A stretch of 64,000 nucleotides of DNA from Candidatus Hydrogenedentota bacterium (GCA_016791475.1 JAEUWI010000026.1:31685-95684); one strand, 5' to 3'; shown: positions 7,744 through 16,371, counted from the stretch's first letter. The notes: generated from the sequence alone by a model not told the origin. Made by a program: numbers and translations.

Positions 7744-7932
7744 TCAGACGGAGCCGTCGCCCAGCGTGCGCACGGAGCCATCGCCGAGAATCTTGTGGGC
7801 GCTGTCCAGCACGTTCACCTTCTGGACCTTCTGTACGGCGGGCAGGAGCAGCGCGCCGCCCTTGACGTGCTTCAATTCTTCCTCGGTTACCACGCGGTCT
7901 TCATTCAGGTCATTGATTTTGATTGTAGCCAT
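7744..7932 (-). CDS. Double-glycine-leader peptide (first of pair)
   Basis: A 62-residue peptide. Its 26-residue leader, MATIKINDLNEDRVVTEEEL then KHVKGG, has the same length and pattern as the sister peptide. The predicted core begins [13 protein letters not shown], sharing LLLPAVQKV with the sister, and then diverges. It ends with a direct repeat (LGDGSVRTLGDGSV). The start at 7932 is chosen over an upstream ATG because GGAGG lies 8 bases before it. It is the first gene behind the sigma-54-type box at 8033-8048. Whether the core is exported, modified or cleaved is unknown. Confidence 0.72.
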   Translation of the reverse strand: MATIKINDLNEDRVVTEEELKHVKGGALLLPAVQKVQKVNVLDSAHKILGDGSVRTLGDGSV

Positions 7933-8032
7933 GTTCGATTCCTCCATTCCCTGCATCGGGATTGATTTCTTTCCTCAGGCGTCCGCCGTCCCGCTGTTGT
8001 CTGGACGTCTCGAACGCAACTGGAATGCTTAG

Positions 8033-8048
8033 AGCATAGCCCGTGCCA
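8033..8048 (-). promoter_or_regulatory. Sigma-54-type promoter before the peptide pair
   Basis: On the minus strand the box reads TGGCACG, GGCT, ATGCT, against the consensus TGGCAYG-N4-TTGCW. The -24 GG and -12 GC have correct spacing. The predicted start is near 8022, giving a leader of about 90 bases to the ATG at 7932. Confidence 0.65.
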
Positions 8049-8067
8049 AGTGTGTATCTTGCTTCTC

Positions 8068-8090
8068 AAGTCATTTAAAGCAAATGACTT
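8068..8090. promoter_or_regulatory. Perfect 9-bp inverted repeat upstream of the sigma-54 box
   Basis: AAGTCATTT, 5-bp spacer AAAGC, AAATGACTT. It is centred about 38 bases behind the -24 element and is a candidate operator or activator site. It is closer to the promoter than usual NtrC enhancer sites. Nothing else is evident in the rest of the 7933-8218 gap. Confidence 0.4.
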
Positions 8091-8218
8091 ATAACCACGT
8101 CCAGGCCCGGAAAAGTCTCTTGGTTCAGTTTTCTTGACGTCTCGATTCATCGTAATCGATCACCATGGTATCGAAACGATGCCAATCCTGTTGGGACGCC
8201 ACAGATCCAAAGCGCATT

Positions 8219-8917
8219 CTACTGCGGCGACTTCCCCGCCGCCGAAAGGGGCACGAGAATTTCGTTTCGGCGCATGAAGGGCGGCGTCCAGGGCGGATCG
8301 TACTGGGCAAGCGCCGGTACTCCCTCGGAGGCCTGCTTGTCGCGCGAAAGATTCTCCAGTAGCCGGGCTTTCATCCGCGCGGCCTTTTCACCGTCCACCC
8401 ATCCGGAGAAGCGGCTGGCCGCATAACGGCGTGCCGGTACTTCCACCAGGCGCACATCGGGATCTTTGGGTTTGGGAATGGTGGCCAGGGTGTATTCCGC
8501 CGGCATGACGAACGTGACTTTGCGTCGGTCATCGCCTTCGACCTCCTCCAGAACGGGGGCCGTCATGGCGATCGGAGAAGAGGTGGCGCTTTCTTCGAGG
8601 ACGGGCGCCGTCATGGCGATGGGCTGGGCGTCGCCCGTGCCCGACGGGGCCGTGTTGTCGCCGAAGATGAATCCGGCGAGTTTCCGGAATCCCCGGTTGA
8701 GCGACGCCTCGAAATCACCCTCCACGATCACCTCCGCGACAAGTTGCGGCGCATATTCCCGGATCTCGTAGCCGTCGTGCTCGGACAGGACGGTATAGGC
8801 GGGCGTCGCGACGCCGGATGTTGACGCTATGCCCACGGCAATCCAGGCTCCCAGAGGAAGGATGAGGAGGGTAAACAGTACAAGAACGGCAATCGTAATC
8901 TTGGTTCGACGTTTCAT
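8219..8917 (-). CDS. SOUL-family heme-binding-like protein
   Basis: A 232-residue protein with an N-terminal membrane anchor (MKRRTKITIAVLVLFTLLIL onward). A SOUL domain follows: YEIREYAPQLVAEV, the duplicated motif PIAMTAPVLEE (two copies about 16 residues apart), VTFVMPAEYTL, and RRYAASRFSGWVD, ending PPWTPPFMRRNEILVPL. The double IAMTAPV motif is common among bacterial members. Eukaryotic relatives bind heme; the bacterial role is unclear. The ATG at 8917 has GGAG 8 bases upstream and is preferred to an in-frame ATG 21 codons earlier. Confidence 0.85.
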   Translation of the reverse strand: MKRRTKITIAVLVLFTLLILPLGAWIAVGIASTSGVATPAYTVLSEHDGYEIREYAPQLVAEVIVEGDFEASLNRGFRKLAGFIFGDNTAPSGTGDAQPIAMTAPVLEESATSSPIAMTAPVLEEVEGDDRRKVTFVMPAEYTLATIPKPKDPDVRLVEVPARRYAASRFSGWVDGEKAARMKARLLENLSRDKQASEGVPALAQYDPPWTPPFMRRNEILVPLSAAGKSPQ

Positions 8918-9113
8918 TCCGCGTTCTCCAGTAAGGATCTTTCCGATTGACCGATGGAGAAACCGGGAAACGCGGCGCATCGCTGGTTCCCGCCTTTCGG
9001 AAAGTCCCGAAATAATTCGACATTATGGCGTAATTGCCGTATCATTTGCTTCCCTTTTTTATTGTATTCCAAAACACGGGTGACGCGGTGTCCGCGCTCC
9101 TGGAGGAAATGGC

Positions 9114-9719
9114 ATGCCCAAGGTACGACGGGCCATCTTAAGCTGCTTCGACAAGACGGGCATAATCGAGCTCGCGGAACTCCTGCGCGGCATGGGCGTC
9201 GAGCTGATCAGCACTTCGGGCACGCTGACGGTGCTGCGCGAAGCGGGAATCGAGGCGGCCAGCATCGAGGAGTACACGGGCGTTCCCGAAATGATGGGGG
9301 GGCGCGTGAAATCGCTCCATTCCAAGGTTCACGCGGGCCTGCTCGGCCTGCGGGACAACAAGCTGCACTGCGAGCAGATGCAGGCCTACGACATGCACTG
9401 GGTCGATATGCTGGTGGTGAATATCCGGCCCATGGCGGACATCATCGCCCAGCCCGGCGCCACCACGGAGGACGTTCTCGATCAGACGGATATCGGCGGC
9501 ATCGCCATGATCCGTTCGGCCGCGAAGAATTTTCGCTTCGTGACCTGCGTTGTGAACCCCGAGCGTTACGCGTCCGTCATGCACGAACTCCGGGCCATGG
9601 AGGGTGAGGTGCCCTTCACCAGCCGCTACCGTCTCGCCCAGGAGGCCTTCGCCCTTACTGCGGAATACGACAAGGAAATCGCGGCCTATCTGGCCAGCAA
9701 TGTTCCGCCGGAAGCGTAG
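9114..9719 (+). CDS. Stand-alone IMP cyclohydrolase (PurH N-terminal, MGS-like) domain
   Basis: A 201-residue protein matching only the N-terminal half of bifunctional PurH, which closes FAICAR to IMP. Conserved parts are ILSCFDKTGIIELAELL, LISTSGTLTVLREAG, EMMGGRVKSLHSKVHAGLL, DQTDIGGIAMIRSAAKNF and YRLAQEAFALTAEYD. The usual NLYPF segment reads NIRPM here. The AICAR transformylase half of the normal 500-plus-residue PurH is absent, and the stop codon is followed directly by purD. Either the transformylase is encoded elsewhere or another enzyme replaces it. There is a good ribosome site (GGAGG). Confidence 0.8.
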   Translation: MPKVRRAILSCFDKTGIIELAELLRGMGVELISTSGTLTVLREAGIEAASIEEYTGVPEMMGGRVKSLHSKVHAGLLGLRDNKLHCEQMQAYDMHWVDMLVVNIRPMADIIAQPGATTEDVLDQTDIGGIAMIRSAAKNFRFVTCVVNPERYASVMHELRAMEGEVPFTSRYRLAQEAFALTAEYDKEIAAYLASNVPPEA

Positions 9720-9788
9720 CTCCATAATCCAGTTTCTGATTTCCTGGCCGCGCAGGTGCGGCCATGTCTTTTTGAAGAGGAAGTACCC

Positions 9789-11072
9789 ATGAACATTCTT
9801 ATTCTCGGCAGCGGCGGTCGCGAACACGCCATGGCCTGGAAGGCCGCCCAGAGCAACCGGGTCGAACACGTTTATTGCGCACCGGGAAACCCCGGCATGG
9901 CGGCCCTGCCCAAAGGGTCTTGTGTGAACGTGGGGCAGGAGGATATCCCTGCCCTGAAGGCCCTCATCGCCGAAAAGTCCATTGCCATGGTCCTCGTCGG
10001 TCCCGAAGCGCCCCTCGCCGCTGGTGTGGTGGACGGACTGGCCGATTCGGGAGCCCTGGTCTTTGGCCCCTGTCAGGCCGCCGCACGCCTGGAAGCGAGC
10101 AAGACCTTCGCCAAAGAATTCATGGAACGCCACAACATTCCCACGGCCGCCTATCGCGCCTTCACCGATGCCGCCGCGGCCCGGGCTTATGTGGATGAAA
10201 TCGGCGTGCCGCTGGTCGTAAAAGCCGACGGGCTCGCCGCGGGCAAGGGGGTGACCGTGGCCTTTGCGCGGGAGGAAGCCCTGCGCGCCATCGACGAGGC
10301 GATGGTGGGCCATGTTTTCGGTGCGGCGGGCAATCAGATCATCATCGAAGCCTTTCTGGAGGGCGAAGAAGCCTCTATCCTCGCCTTCTGCGACGGGAAG
10401 ACCGTAATCCCCATGGCGTCAAGCCAGGACCACAAGGCCGCCTATGACGGCGACCAGGGACCGAACACGGGCGGTATGGGCGCGTACTCGCCCGCACCCG
10501 TGGTGACGCCCGCGATGATGGAGGAAATCCAGCGCAGCGTGCTCCAGCCCTGCGTGGACGGCATGGCCTCGGACGGATCACCCTACATAGGCGTCCTCTA
10601 CGCCGGCCTGATGATCACGAAGGATGGACCGAAGGTGGTGGAGTTCAACTGCCGATTCGGCGACCCGGAAACCCAGGTCGTGCTGCCCCGCCTCACGACG
10701 GATCTGGTCGATGTGGCCGAGGCCTGCTGTCTTGGGAAGCTTCATGAGATTGACCTGGCCTACACCCCACATCCTTGCGCGGCGGTGGTGCTGGCCAGCG
10801 GCGGCTACCCGGGCGACTACGCGAAGGGGATGCCGATCGCTGGAATTGAGGCGGCGGACGGGATTGAGGGCGTCACGGTATTCCACGCGGGCACCCGGGA
10901 TGTTGATGGTCAACTCGTGACCCAGGGGGGGCGTGTGCTTGCCGTGAGCGCGCTGGGTGAAACGTTGCAGGCGGCCCTGGATCATGCCTACGCGGGCGTG
11001 AAGCAGATTGTCTTTGAGGGCATGCAATATCGCACGGATATCGGCCAGAAAGCCTTCAGGCACTTGAAGTAA
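9789..11072 (+). CDS. purD: Phosphoribosylamine-glycine ligase
   Basis: A 427-residue PurD (GAR synthetase), the ATP-grasp enzyme joining phosphoribosylamine and glycine in purine synthesis. It begins MNILILGSGGREHAMAWKAA with the family GSGGREHA motif. The ATP-grasp core has VKADGLAAGKGVTVA, the Mg/ATP residues lie in NTGGMGAYSPAP and EFNCRFGDPETQVVLP, and the length is normal. The ATG at 9789 follows GAGGAAG; an in-frame ATG 11 codons upstream is less likely. It sits 69 bases after the PurH-N gene and is probably in the same operon. Confidence 0.96.
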   Translation: MNILILGSGGREHAMAWKAAQSNRVEHVYCAPGNPGMAALPKGSCVNVGQEDIPALKALIAEKSIAMVLVGPEAPLAAGVVDGLADSGALVFGPCQAAARLEASKTFAKEFMERHNIPTAAYRAFTDAAAARAYVDEIGVPLVVKADGLAAGKGVTVAFAREEALRAIDEAMVGHVFGAAGNQIIIEAFLEGEEASILAFCDGKTVIPMASSQDHKAAYDGDQGPNTGGMGAYSPAPVVTPAMMEEIQRSVLQPCVDGMASDGSPYIGVLYAGLMITKDGPKVVEFNCRFGDPETQVVLPRLTTDLVDVAEACCLGKLHEIDLAYTPHPCAAVVLASGGYPGDYAKGMPIAGIEAADGIEGVTVFHAGTRDVDGQLVTQGGRVLAVSALGETLQAALDHAYAGVKQIVFEGMQYRTDIGQKAFRHLK

Positions 11073-11096
11073 TTTGCCGACGCCTTTGTGTCGCGC

Positions 11097-12035
11097 CTAG
11101 AAGCTCGACTCGGATTTGTCCGTCAAGTCTTTGGCAAACAGCCGCTTGCCCTCGCAGCTTTTAGCCTTGAATAGCCCCTGCATGGCTTCGCCCAGAATGT
11201 GATCGGCGCCGATGGCGCTGCCATTGCGGCAGGACACCACACCGAAGCGCAGGTGCGCCAGCGTGGGGCAGCAGGGGTCGTTGAAGGTGATGGTGCTGAT
11301 CTCGTCGTAGATCTTCTTCGCATACCGAATCGCTTCGTCCAGCAGCGCATGGGGGAGAACAGCGGCAAACATGGCGCCGTCGTAGCGCGCCAGGATGTCA
11401 TAGTTGCGCGAGGCGTTGCGCATGGCCATGGCGATCTCCACCAGGACGTCGTCCAGACTGGCCGTGCCGTTTTCGCCTTCCAGAGGCTTCATCTCGTCCA
11501 CGTCGAGAACAACGCATGAAACGGGATAGTCGTAGCGATGGGCTTTTTCGACTTCTTCCTGAAGGCGCTCCAGGAGGAAGCGGCTGTTTCGCAATCCGGT
11601 CAGGTGATCGGTGTAGGCGGTGTCGATGAGGTCGCCTGCCGAAGTAAGTTCATCGCGAGATTGCTGAGTTCTCATTATTGCCTCGATCCGTATCATTATT
11701 ATGGGCAGATTGTAAGGCTTGGCGATGTAATCAACCGCACCCAGCTCATACCCGTGAACTACATTTTCCGCCTCGCTGTGGGCGGTAATGAACACAACGG
11801 GAATGTCCTTCGTGCGCTCATCCAACTTTAACTGGCGGCAAACTTCGTAGCCGTCGATGTCCGGCAGACCCACGTCAAGCAGCAACACATCCACCGGGTG
11901 GGTACGGCAGATCTCCAACGCTTCCTGCCCCGTTCGCGCGGACAATGCTTCGTAGTTGTTCAAGCGTAAGCCGGTGCAGAGCAACGCGTTCTCATCGTCG
12001 CAATCATCGGTTACACAAACACGAAAGTGATGCAC
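11097..12035 (-). CDS. Response regulator with degenerate GGDEF domain
   Basis: A 312-residue protein with a REC domain (residues about 5-120; acidic pocket VTDDCDD, phospho-acceptor Asp in LLLDVGLPDIDGYEV, Thr in VFITAHS, Lys in YIAKPY). A GGDEF-fold domain follows (DTAYTDHLTGLRNSRFLLERL onward). The catalytic GGDEF site reads ILARYDGAMFAAVLP, so the signature is lost and cyclase activity is unlikely. It may bind GTP or c-di-GMP or act as a protein-interaction output. The start is GTG. No kinase is adjacent. It converges with purD, 24 bases away. Confidence 0.85.
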   Translation of the reverse strand: MHHFRVCVTDDCDDENALLCTGLRLNNYEALSARTGQEALEICRTHPVDVLLLDVGLPDIDGYEVCRQLKLDERTKDIPVVFITAHSEAENVVHGYELGAVDYIAKPYNLPIIMIRIEAIMRTQQSRDELTSAGDLIDTAYTDHLTGLRNSRFLLERLQEEVEKAHRYDYPVSCVVLDVDEMKPLEGENGTASLDDVLVEIAMAMRNASRNYDILARYDGAMFAAVLPHALLDEAIRYAKKIYDEISTITFNDPCCPTLAHLRFGVVSCRNGSAIGADHILGEAMQGLFKAKSCEGKRLFAKDLTDKSESSF

Positions 12036-12245
12036 TTGTTACCCCTGACTTGGTCTGACTTCCCGTTAACCAGTCCAACTCTAATTCGCCCGAAGTTTAC
12101 CCTATTTGTAACATTTTAGCAAACATCCAGTGAAATGCGCAGCTTTGGTACTTGCCCCCCGCACGCGGCCTGACTTACAATAACCGCGTGCGGGGCGCCT
12201 GTGCGCCATTGCGCGCTAACTCCAAGCCCCTATGGAAGTTCCGCC

Positions 12246-12713
12246 ATGAACCAGGCTTTCGGCCGGGCCAATCGGCCCCGACGCCCCAGCATCAATCTCG
12301 CATCCCTGATCGACGTTATGTTCCTCCTCCTCATCTTCTTCATGGTGTCATCGGTGTTCCGTAATAGTGCGGGTATCGACATCACCCTGCCAAGCGCCGC
12401 CACCTCGGCCGAGCAGCAGGAGGCCCCCTACGAGATCTTTATCCAGGATTCCGGCGCCATCACCTTTCGCGACACGCCTGGTATCAACCTCGAAACCCTG
12501 GAAAGTGAAATGAAAGCCCTCCTCGCGAAGGAGCCCGACGCCCGGCTCGCCCTCAGCGCCGATGAAAATTCCGACTACAAGAGCTTCATCGCCGTCATCG
12601 ATCTGGCACGACGCGTCGGTGGCGAGAAACTCATCATACGAACGCAACTTGAAGGGGGGGAAGGCGGGAAGGAAACGAAAGGTACGGCCGCCGGGCCGGT
12701 CAGGAATCCATAG
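12246..12713 (+). CDS. ExbD/TolR-family biopolymer transport protein (orphan)
   Basis: A 155-residue protein with one N-terminal membrane helix containing the critical Asp (INLASLIDVMFLLLIFFMVS) and a periplasmic domain ending KLIIRTQLEGG. ExbD pairs with ExbB to turn proton flow into TonB energy. No exbB, tolQ or tonB gene is in the window. The ATG at 12246 follows GGAAG; the frame is open to 12201 but without a better start. The last 14 bases overlap tail-to-tail with the gene on the other strand. Confidence 0.85.
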   Translation: MNQAFGRANRPRRPSINLASLIDVMFLLLIFFMVSSVFRNSAGIDITLPSAATSAEQQEAPYEIFIQDSGAITFRDTPGINLETLESEMKALLAKEPDARLALSADENSDYKSFIAVIDLARRVGGEKLIIRTQLEGGEGGKETKGTAAGPVRNP

Positions 12714-13800
12714 ATTCGAGCGATATCCGGATCTTGCTGTCACGCGGTCGGGGAGCGACGGGGGGCGTCTCGGGGGCAAGCGACTCCAGCGATTCGATTC
12801 CCAGCTTCTGAATCGTGGAATCGCGTTTCACCGTTTCAGCCGGTTTGGCGGGGCCATGCCCGTTGGCGCCCGAGCGGTCGTCGGCGGTGGCGCGGTCCAC
12901 GGCGGCGAGCTGCTCAAGCGGCTCCAACCCTATGCCGCTGGGGCGGCGCGGTCGCTCCCGGGGTGTTTCAGGCGGGGCCACTTCCGCGGCGCCGGCCGTT
13001 TCAAGGGTTACCAGCTCGATAGCCTGCCGCGTTTCCGGTATCGCCTCGTCGACGGCCACCAGCGCCAGCGGATTCTCATCCAGGGCCTCCAGGAGGGAGG
13101 AAAGCTTGAATCCTTCCCGATGGGCCCGACGTTCCAGACGCTCCACTACGATCTCCCGGTCGGGGGAATCGGGATAATCCTGGATGAAGAGGGCCAATTG
13201 CTCGTCCGCCAGTTCCGGGCGGGCAAGTTTCCCGTCGTACAGCGCGCAGAGGTGGTTTACCGCGAGGAGGGCTTCGTCGGCGCGCGAGGCGCGTTTGCGG
13301 GCGCGAAGATACCAGACGACCGCCTCTTCGGGCTGCTCCAGGATTTCCTGAACCCGTCCGGTACGGCTGAGAACCTCGAAATTGCGCGGATAAATGCGGG
13401 CGAGCACCAGATACTCCTGAAGTGCGCCCTCATAATCTTCTTCCCGTTCCAAGGCGTCAACGGGACCAAAGCGAGGCTGGTAGGCCGCCGTTTCCCCTCG
13501 TGGCGAAACCATATCGACTACAATCCGGGAAGCCAGGGAGATCAGAACGTGCGCATACAGGGCGAAAGTGGAGACACTCAGTCCCAGAATGGCCGCGAGG
13601 TAGAGCAGCATCTGGCCGTCCAGGAAATAACGGAGAATCGTAACCTCGATCCAGAGAAAAATGGCGAGCGCCCCCGCCGTGATGACTTCCAGGGCCAGGG
13701 AGTTTTCTTCGTAATACTGAAAGCGCCTTCTAAGGAGATAGATCGCCCATCCAAAAAAGGGGACTAACAGGGCAATGCCAACTATCTGAGAAAGAACCAA
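12700..13800 (-). CDS. Membrane protein with tetratricopeptide-like repeats
   Basis: A 366-residue protein with three N-terminal hydrophobic segments (about residues 5-25, 40-60 and 65-95). Helical TPR-like repeats follow: REEDYEGALQEYLVLARIYP, VQEILEQPEEAVVWYLRARK, and ELADEQLALFIQDYPDSPDR. The C-terminal third is Pro/Arg/Glu-rich and probably disordered. I cannot assign a function. The start is a TTG at 13800 with a weak ribosome site, so the true N-terminus may be shorter. It converges with the exbD gene, their ends overlapping by 14 bases. Confidence 0.7.
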   Translation of the reverse strand: MVLSQIVGIALLVPFFGWAIYLLRRRFQYYEENSLALEVITAGALAIFLWIEVTILRYFLDGQMLLYLAAILGLSVSTFALYAHVLISLASRIVVDMVSPRGETAAYQPRFGPVDALEREEDYEGALQEYLVLARIYPRNFEVLSRTGRVQEILEQPEEAVVWYLRARKRASRADEALLAVNHLCALYDGKLARPELADEQLALFIQDYPDSPDREIVVERLERRAHREGFKLSSLLEALDENPLALVAVDEAIPETRQAIELVTLETAGAAEVAPPETPRERPRRPSGIGLEPLEQLAAVDRATADDRSGANGHGPAKPAETVKRDSTIQKLGIESLESLAPETPPVAPRPRDSKIRISLESMDS

Positions 13801-14169
13801 GGTCCAATAATATCCTTGTCCGTAAGTCTACAGTCCGTTTCATCCGCCCGTGGGGCGGACGCGGGGCCATAGCCCGACACTATGTCGCCGGACGGAAACC
13901 GTTTCACCGCCAGCGTATATAAACGATAACCTGAGCAAGGTGAAAAAGTCCAGCTATCCGCGATTTATTCCCACGGATTACCCGAATTTGAGCATTGAAT
14001 CCCCCTCGGAAGTCCCCTGAAATCCCCCGAAAAATTGACTTCCGCACCGGCTTCCGGCTATGATCCCGGCGTTGTCGGTGATACCGAGGCTGGCTGCCAC
14101 GACAACGCACATTTCCTGGTCCGATTTCCTAGACGTCCGCGTAATCAAACCCTCTCGAAAGTGCTCCCC
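13801..14169. other. Divergent intergenic region, no gene seen
   Basis: 369 bases between the TPR gene and the GH4 gene. It holds a short G/C hairpin near 13845-13860 (CCGCCC...GGGCGG) and otherwise nothing I can name. Presumably it contains promoters for both divergent genes. Confidence 0.4.
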
Positions 14170-15453
14170 ATGAAGTTTACCATTATAGGTGGCGGCAGTT
14201 CATACACCCCCGAACTCCTCGACGGCCTCTTTTCCCGCCTCGAATCCATCCCCGTGAAAGAAGTCTGGATGATGGATCTGGACGCGGATCGCCTCAAGAT
14301 CAACGCCGATTTCGCCCGCCGCATGGCCGCCAAGCACGGCAACCCCTTCTCGGTCCATGAAACGACCAACATGCGCGACGCGGTCGCGGGCGCCAAATAC
14401 GTCATCACCCAGATCCGCGTCGGCCAGATGCAGGCCCGAATCGAGGATGAGCGTCTGGGCCTGCGCCACAACATCATCGGCCAGGAAACCACCGGCGTCG
14501 GCGGCTTCGCCTGCGCCATCCGGACCATCCCGCGCATTCTCGACGTGGCCCACGCCATGGAAGAACTCGCGCCCGAAGGCTACCTCCTCAACTTCACCAA
14601 CCCCGCCGGTATCGTGACCGAGGCCGTGCTCAAGCACAGCAAGATCAAGAGCGTCGGCCTGTGCAACGTGCCCATCGGCATGATCATGGAAACCATCAAG
14701 TATTTCGGTGGCGAAGTCTCCGACATCGAGCTGGACTACGTGGGACTCAACCACCTGAGCTGGGTCCGCCAGTTCAAGCGCAAAGGCGAAGACATCACGG
14801 CCGGCGTGCTGGAGAAGTTCTTCGAAAACGCCCGCTCGGAGTGGGAACATGAAATCACGCGGAACAACATGATCGGCGCCATGTCCAGCTTGAACATGTT
14901 CTGCAACTACTACCTCCAGTATTTCTATTCCACCGACACGGTGCTGGAAACGATCAAGTCCAAGCCGAAAACCCGCGGCGAGGATGTGCTCGAAATCGAG
15001 GCGGCCCTCTTCAAGAAGTACGCCGACCCGAGCTTGAACGAGAAGCCCGAGGAACTCGGCAAGCGCGGTGGCGCCCACTACTCCACGGCGGCCTTTTATC
15101 TCATCGACGGCATCGAAAACGATCGTCAGAACCGCCAGATCGTGTGCTGCCGCAACAATGGTGCCATTCCCACCTTCGACGATGACGTATCCGTCGAAGT
15201 GAGCGCCATCATCGGCAAGGACGGCGCCAAAGCCATTCCCCAGGCCGCGCCGGTTCCTTCCATCCGGGGCCTCATGCAGCACGTGAAGGCCTATGAAACC
15301 ATGACGGTCCAGGCGGCGGTCACCGGTGATCGGGAGGCCGCCTTCCAGGCCCTTCTGCTCAACCCCCTGACCCCGAATGCTTCGGGCTGCCGCGCGCTGC
15401 TGGATGACCTACTCGAAGTCAACAAGCCCCATTTGCAGGGTACTTTCTTTTAA
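14170..15453 (+). CDS. Family 4 glycosidase (6-phospho-beta-glucosidase type)
   Basis: A 427-residue GH4 enzyme, an NAD+ and divalent-metal-dependent glycosidase working by oxidation and elimination at C3. It starts MKFTIIGGGSSYTPELLDGL (dinucleotide fold). It also contains ADFARRMAAKHG, QETTGVGGFACAIRTIP, NFTNPAGIVTEAVL, the metal Cys in VGLCNVPIGM, and the metal His in YVGLNHLSWVRQF. The closest named relatives are the CelF/LicH/BglT phospho-beta-glucosidases. No PTS genes are nearby, so a non-phosphorylated substrate is also possible. The start was set at MKFTII by homology to the dinucleotide fold. Confidence 0.9.
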   Translation: MKFTIIGGGSSYTPELLDGLFSRLESIPVKEVWMMDLDADRLKINADFARRMAAKHGNPFSVHETTNMRDAVAGAKYVITQIRVGQMQARIEDERLGLRHNIIGQETTGVGGFACAIRTIPRILDVAHAMEELAPEGYLLNFTNPAGIVTEAVLKHSKIKSVGLCNVPIGMIMETIKYFGGEVSDIELDYVGLNHLSWVRQFKRKGEDITAGVLEKFFENARSEWEHEITRNNMIGAMSSLNMFCNYYLQYFYSTDTVLETIKSKPKTRGEDVLEIEAALFKKYADPSLNEKPEELGKRGGAHYSTAAFYLIDGIENDRQNRQIVCCRNNGAIPTFDDDVSVEVSAIIGKDGAKAIPQAAPVPSIRGLMQHVKAYETMTVQAAVTGDREAAFQALLLNPLTPNASGCRALLDDLLEVNKPHLQGTFF

Positions 15454-15476
15454 TCACACGATTTCGGAGACCATGA

Positions 15477-16367
15477 ATGAGCCACGCCGTTTGCGAGACC
15501 TCGCTGCCCGGCCGGGAGCCTGACTCCCGGGGAAAAGTGCGAGACCTGTACGACCTGGGTGATTCCCTGCTGCTGGTCGCCACCGACCGTATTTCCGCCT
15601 TCGACTGGGTCAATCCCGTGGGTATTCCCGATAAGGGCAAGATCCTCACCCAGATTTCCCTGTTCTGGTTTGAGCAGATGGATGGCATCGTTAAGAACCA
15701 CCTCATCTCGGCGGACCTCAAGGATTTCCCGGCCGAGTTTCAGGCGCATCCGGAAATGTTTGCCGGGCGCTCGATGTTAGTGAAGAAGTGCGCGATGTTT
15801 CCGGTCGAATTCGTCATTCGCGGTTACCTGGCCGGCAGCGGCCTCAGCGAGTATCAGAAAAAGGGTACGGTCTGCGATATTGCCCTGCCCGCCGGGCTGG
15901 TCGAGTCGAGCAAGCTGGAAAAGCCCCTCTACACCCCCGCGACCAAAGAATCCGATGGTCACGACATTAACATCAGTCCCGAGCGGGCCGGTGAAATCAT
16001 CGGTGCCGATTGGAATGCCAAGGCCTCCGAAGCCGCCCTCCGGGTCTATGAGCGCGGTCGGGACGTGGCCGCGGAGCGCGGGATCATCCTGTGCGACACC
16101 AAGTTTGAATTCGGCGTGCTCGACGGCGAGTTGATTCTGGCGGACGAAGTGCTGACGCCCGACTCCTCCCGCTTCTGGCCCGCGGCCACCTACAAGGCTG
16201 GCGTGAGCCAACCCAGTTTTGACAAGCAGTTTGTGCGCGACTACCTGTCTTCGACGGGATGGGACAAGAACTCTCCGCAGCCGCCCCTTCCGGACGAGGT
16301 GGTAGCGAAGACCCGCGAGAAATACTTCGAAGCCTACACCTTGTTGACCGGCAAGAAGGACCTCTAA
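15477..16367 (+). CDS. purC: SAICAR synthetase
   Basis: A 296-residue PurC, which joins aspartate to CAIR in purine synthesis. Motifs are GKVRDLYDLGDSLLLVATDR (nucleotide loop), SAFDWVNPVGIPDKG, VEFVIRGYLAGSGLSEYQKK, ILCDTKFEFGV and DEVLTPDSSRFWPA. The length matches the roughly 300-residue class found in eukaryotes and many bacteria, longer than the 240-residue E. coli form. It starts 23 bases after the GH4 gene and is followed within 4 bases by purF. Confidence 0.96.
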   Translation: MSHAVCETSLPGREPDSRGKVRDLYDLGDSLLLVATDRISAFDWVNPVGIPDKGKILTQISLFWFEQMDGIVKNHLISADLKDFPAEFQAHPEMFAGRSMLVKKCAMFPVEFVIRGYLAGSGLSEYQKKGTVCDIALPAGLVESSKLEKPLYTPATKESDGHDINISPERAGEIIGADWNAKASEAALRVYERGRDVAAERGIILCDTKFEFGVLDGELILADEVLTPDSSRFWPAATYKAGVSQPSFDKQFVRDYLSSTGWDKNSPQPPLPDEVVAKTREKYFEAYTLLTGKKDL

Positions 16368-16371
16368 ATCC

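Noticed and set aside
8520..8640. Duplicate IAMTAPV block in the SOUL protein as a novel duplication
   Set aside because: Two copies of this motif are common in bacterial SOUL-family proteins.
13904..14110. Short minus-strand frame between the TPR and GH4 genes
   Set aside because: No ribosome site and Arg-rich shadow-like composition.
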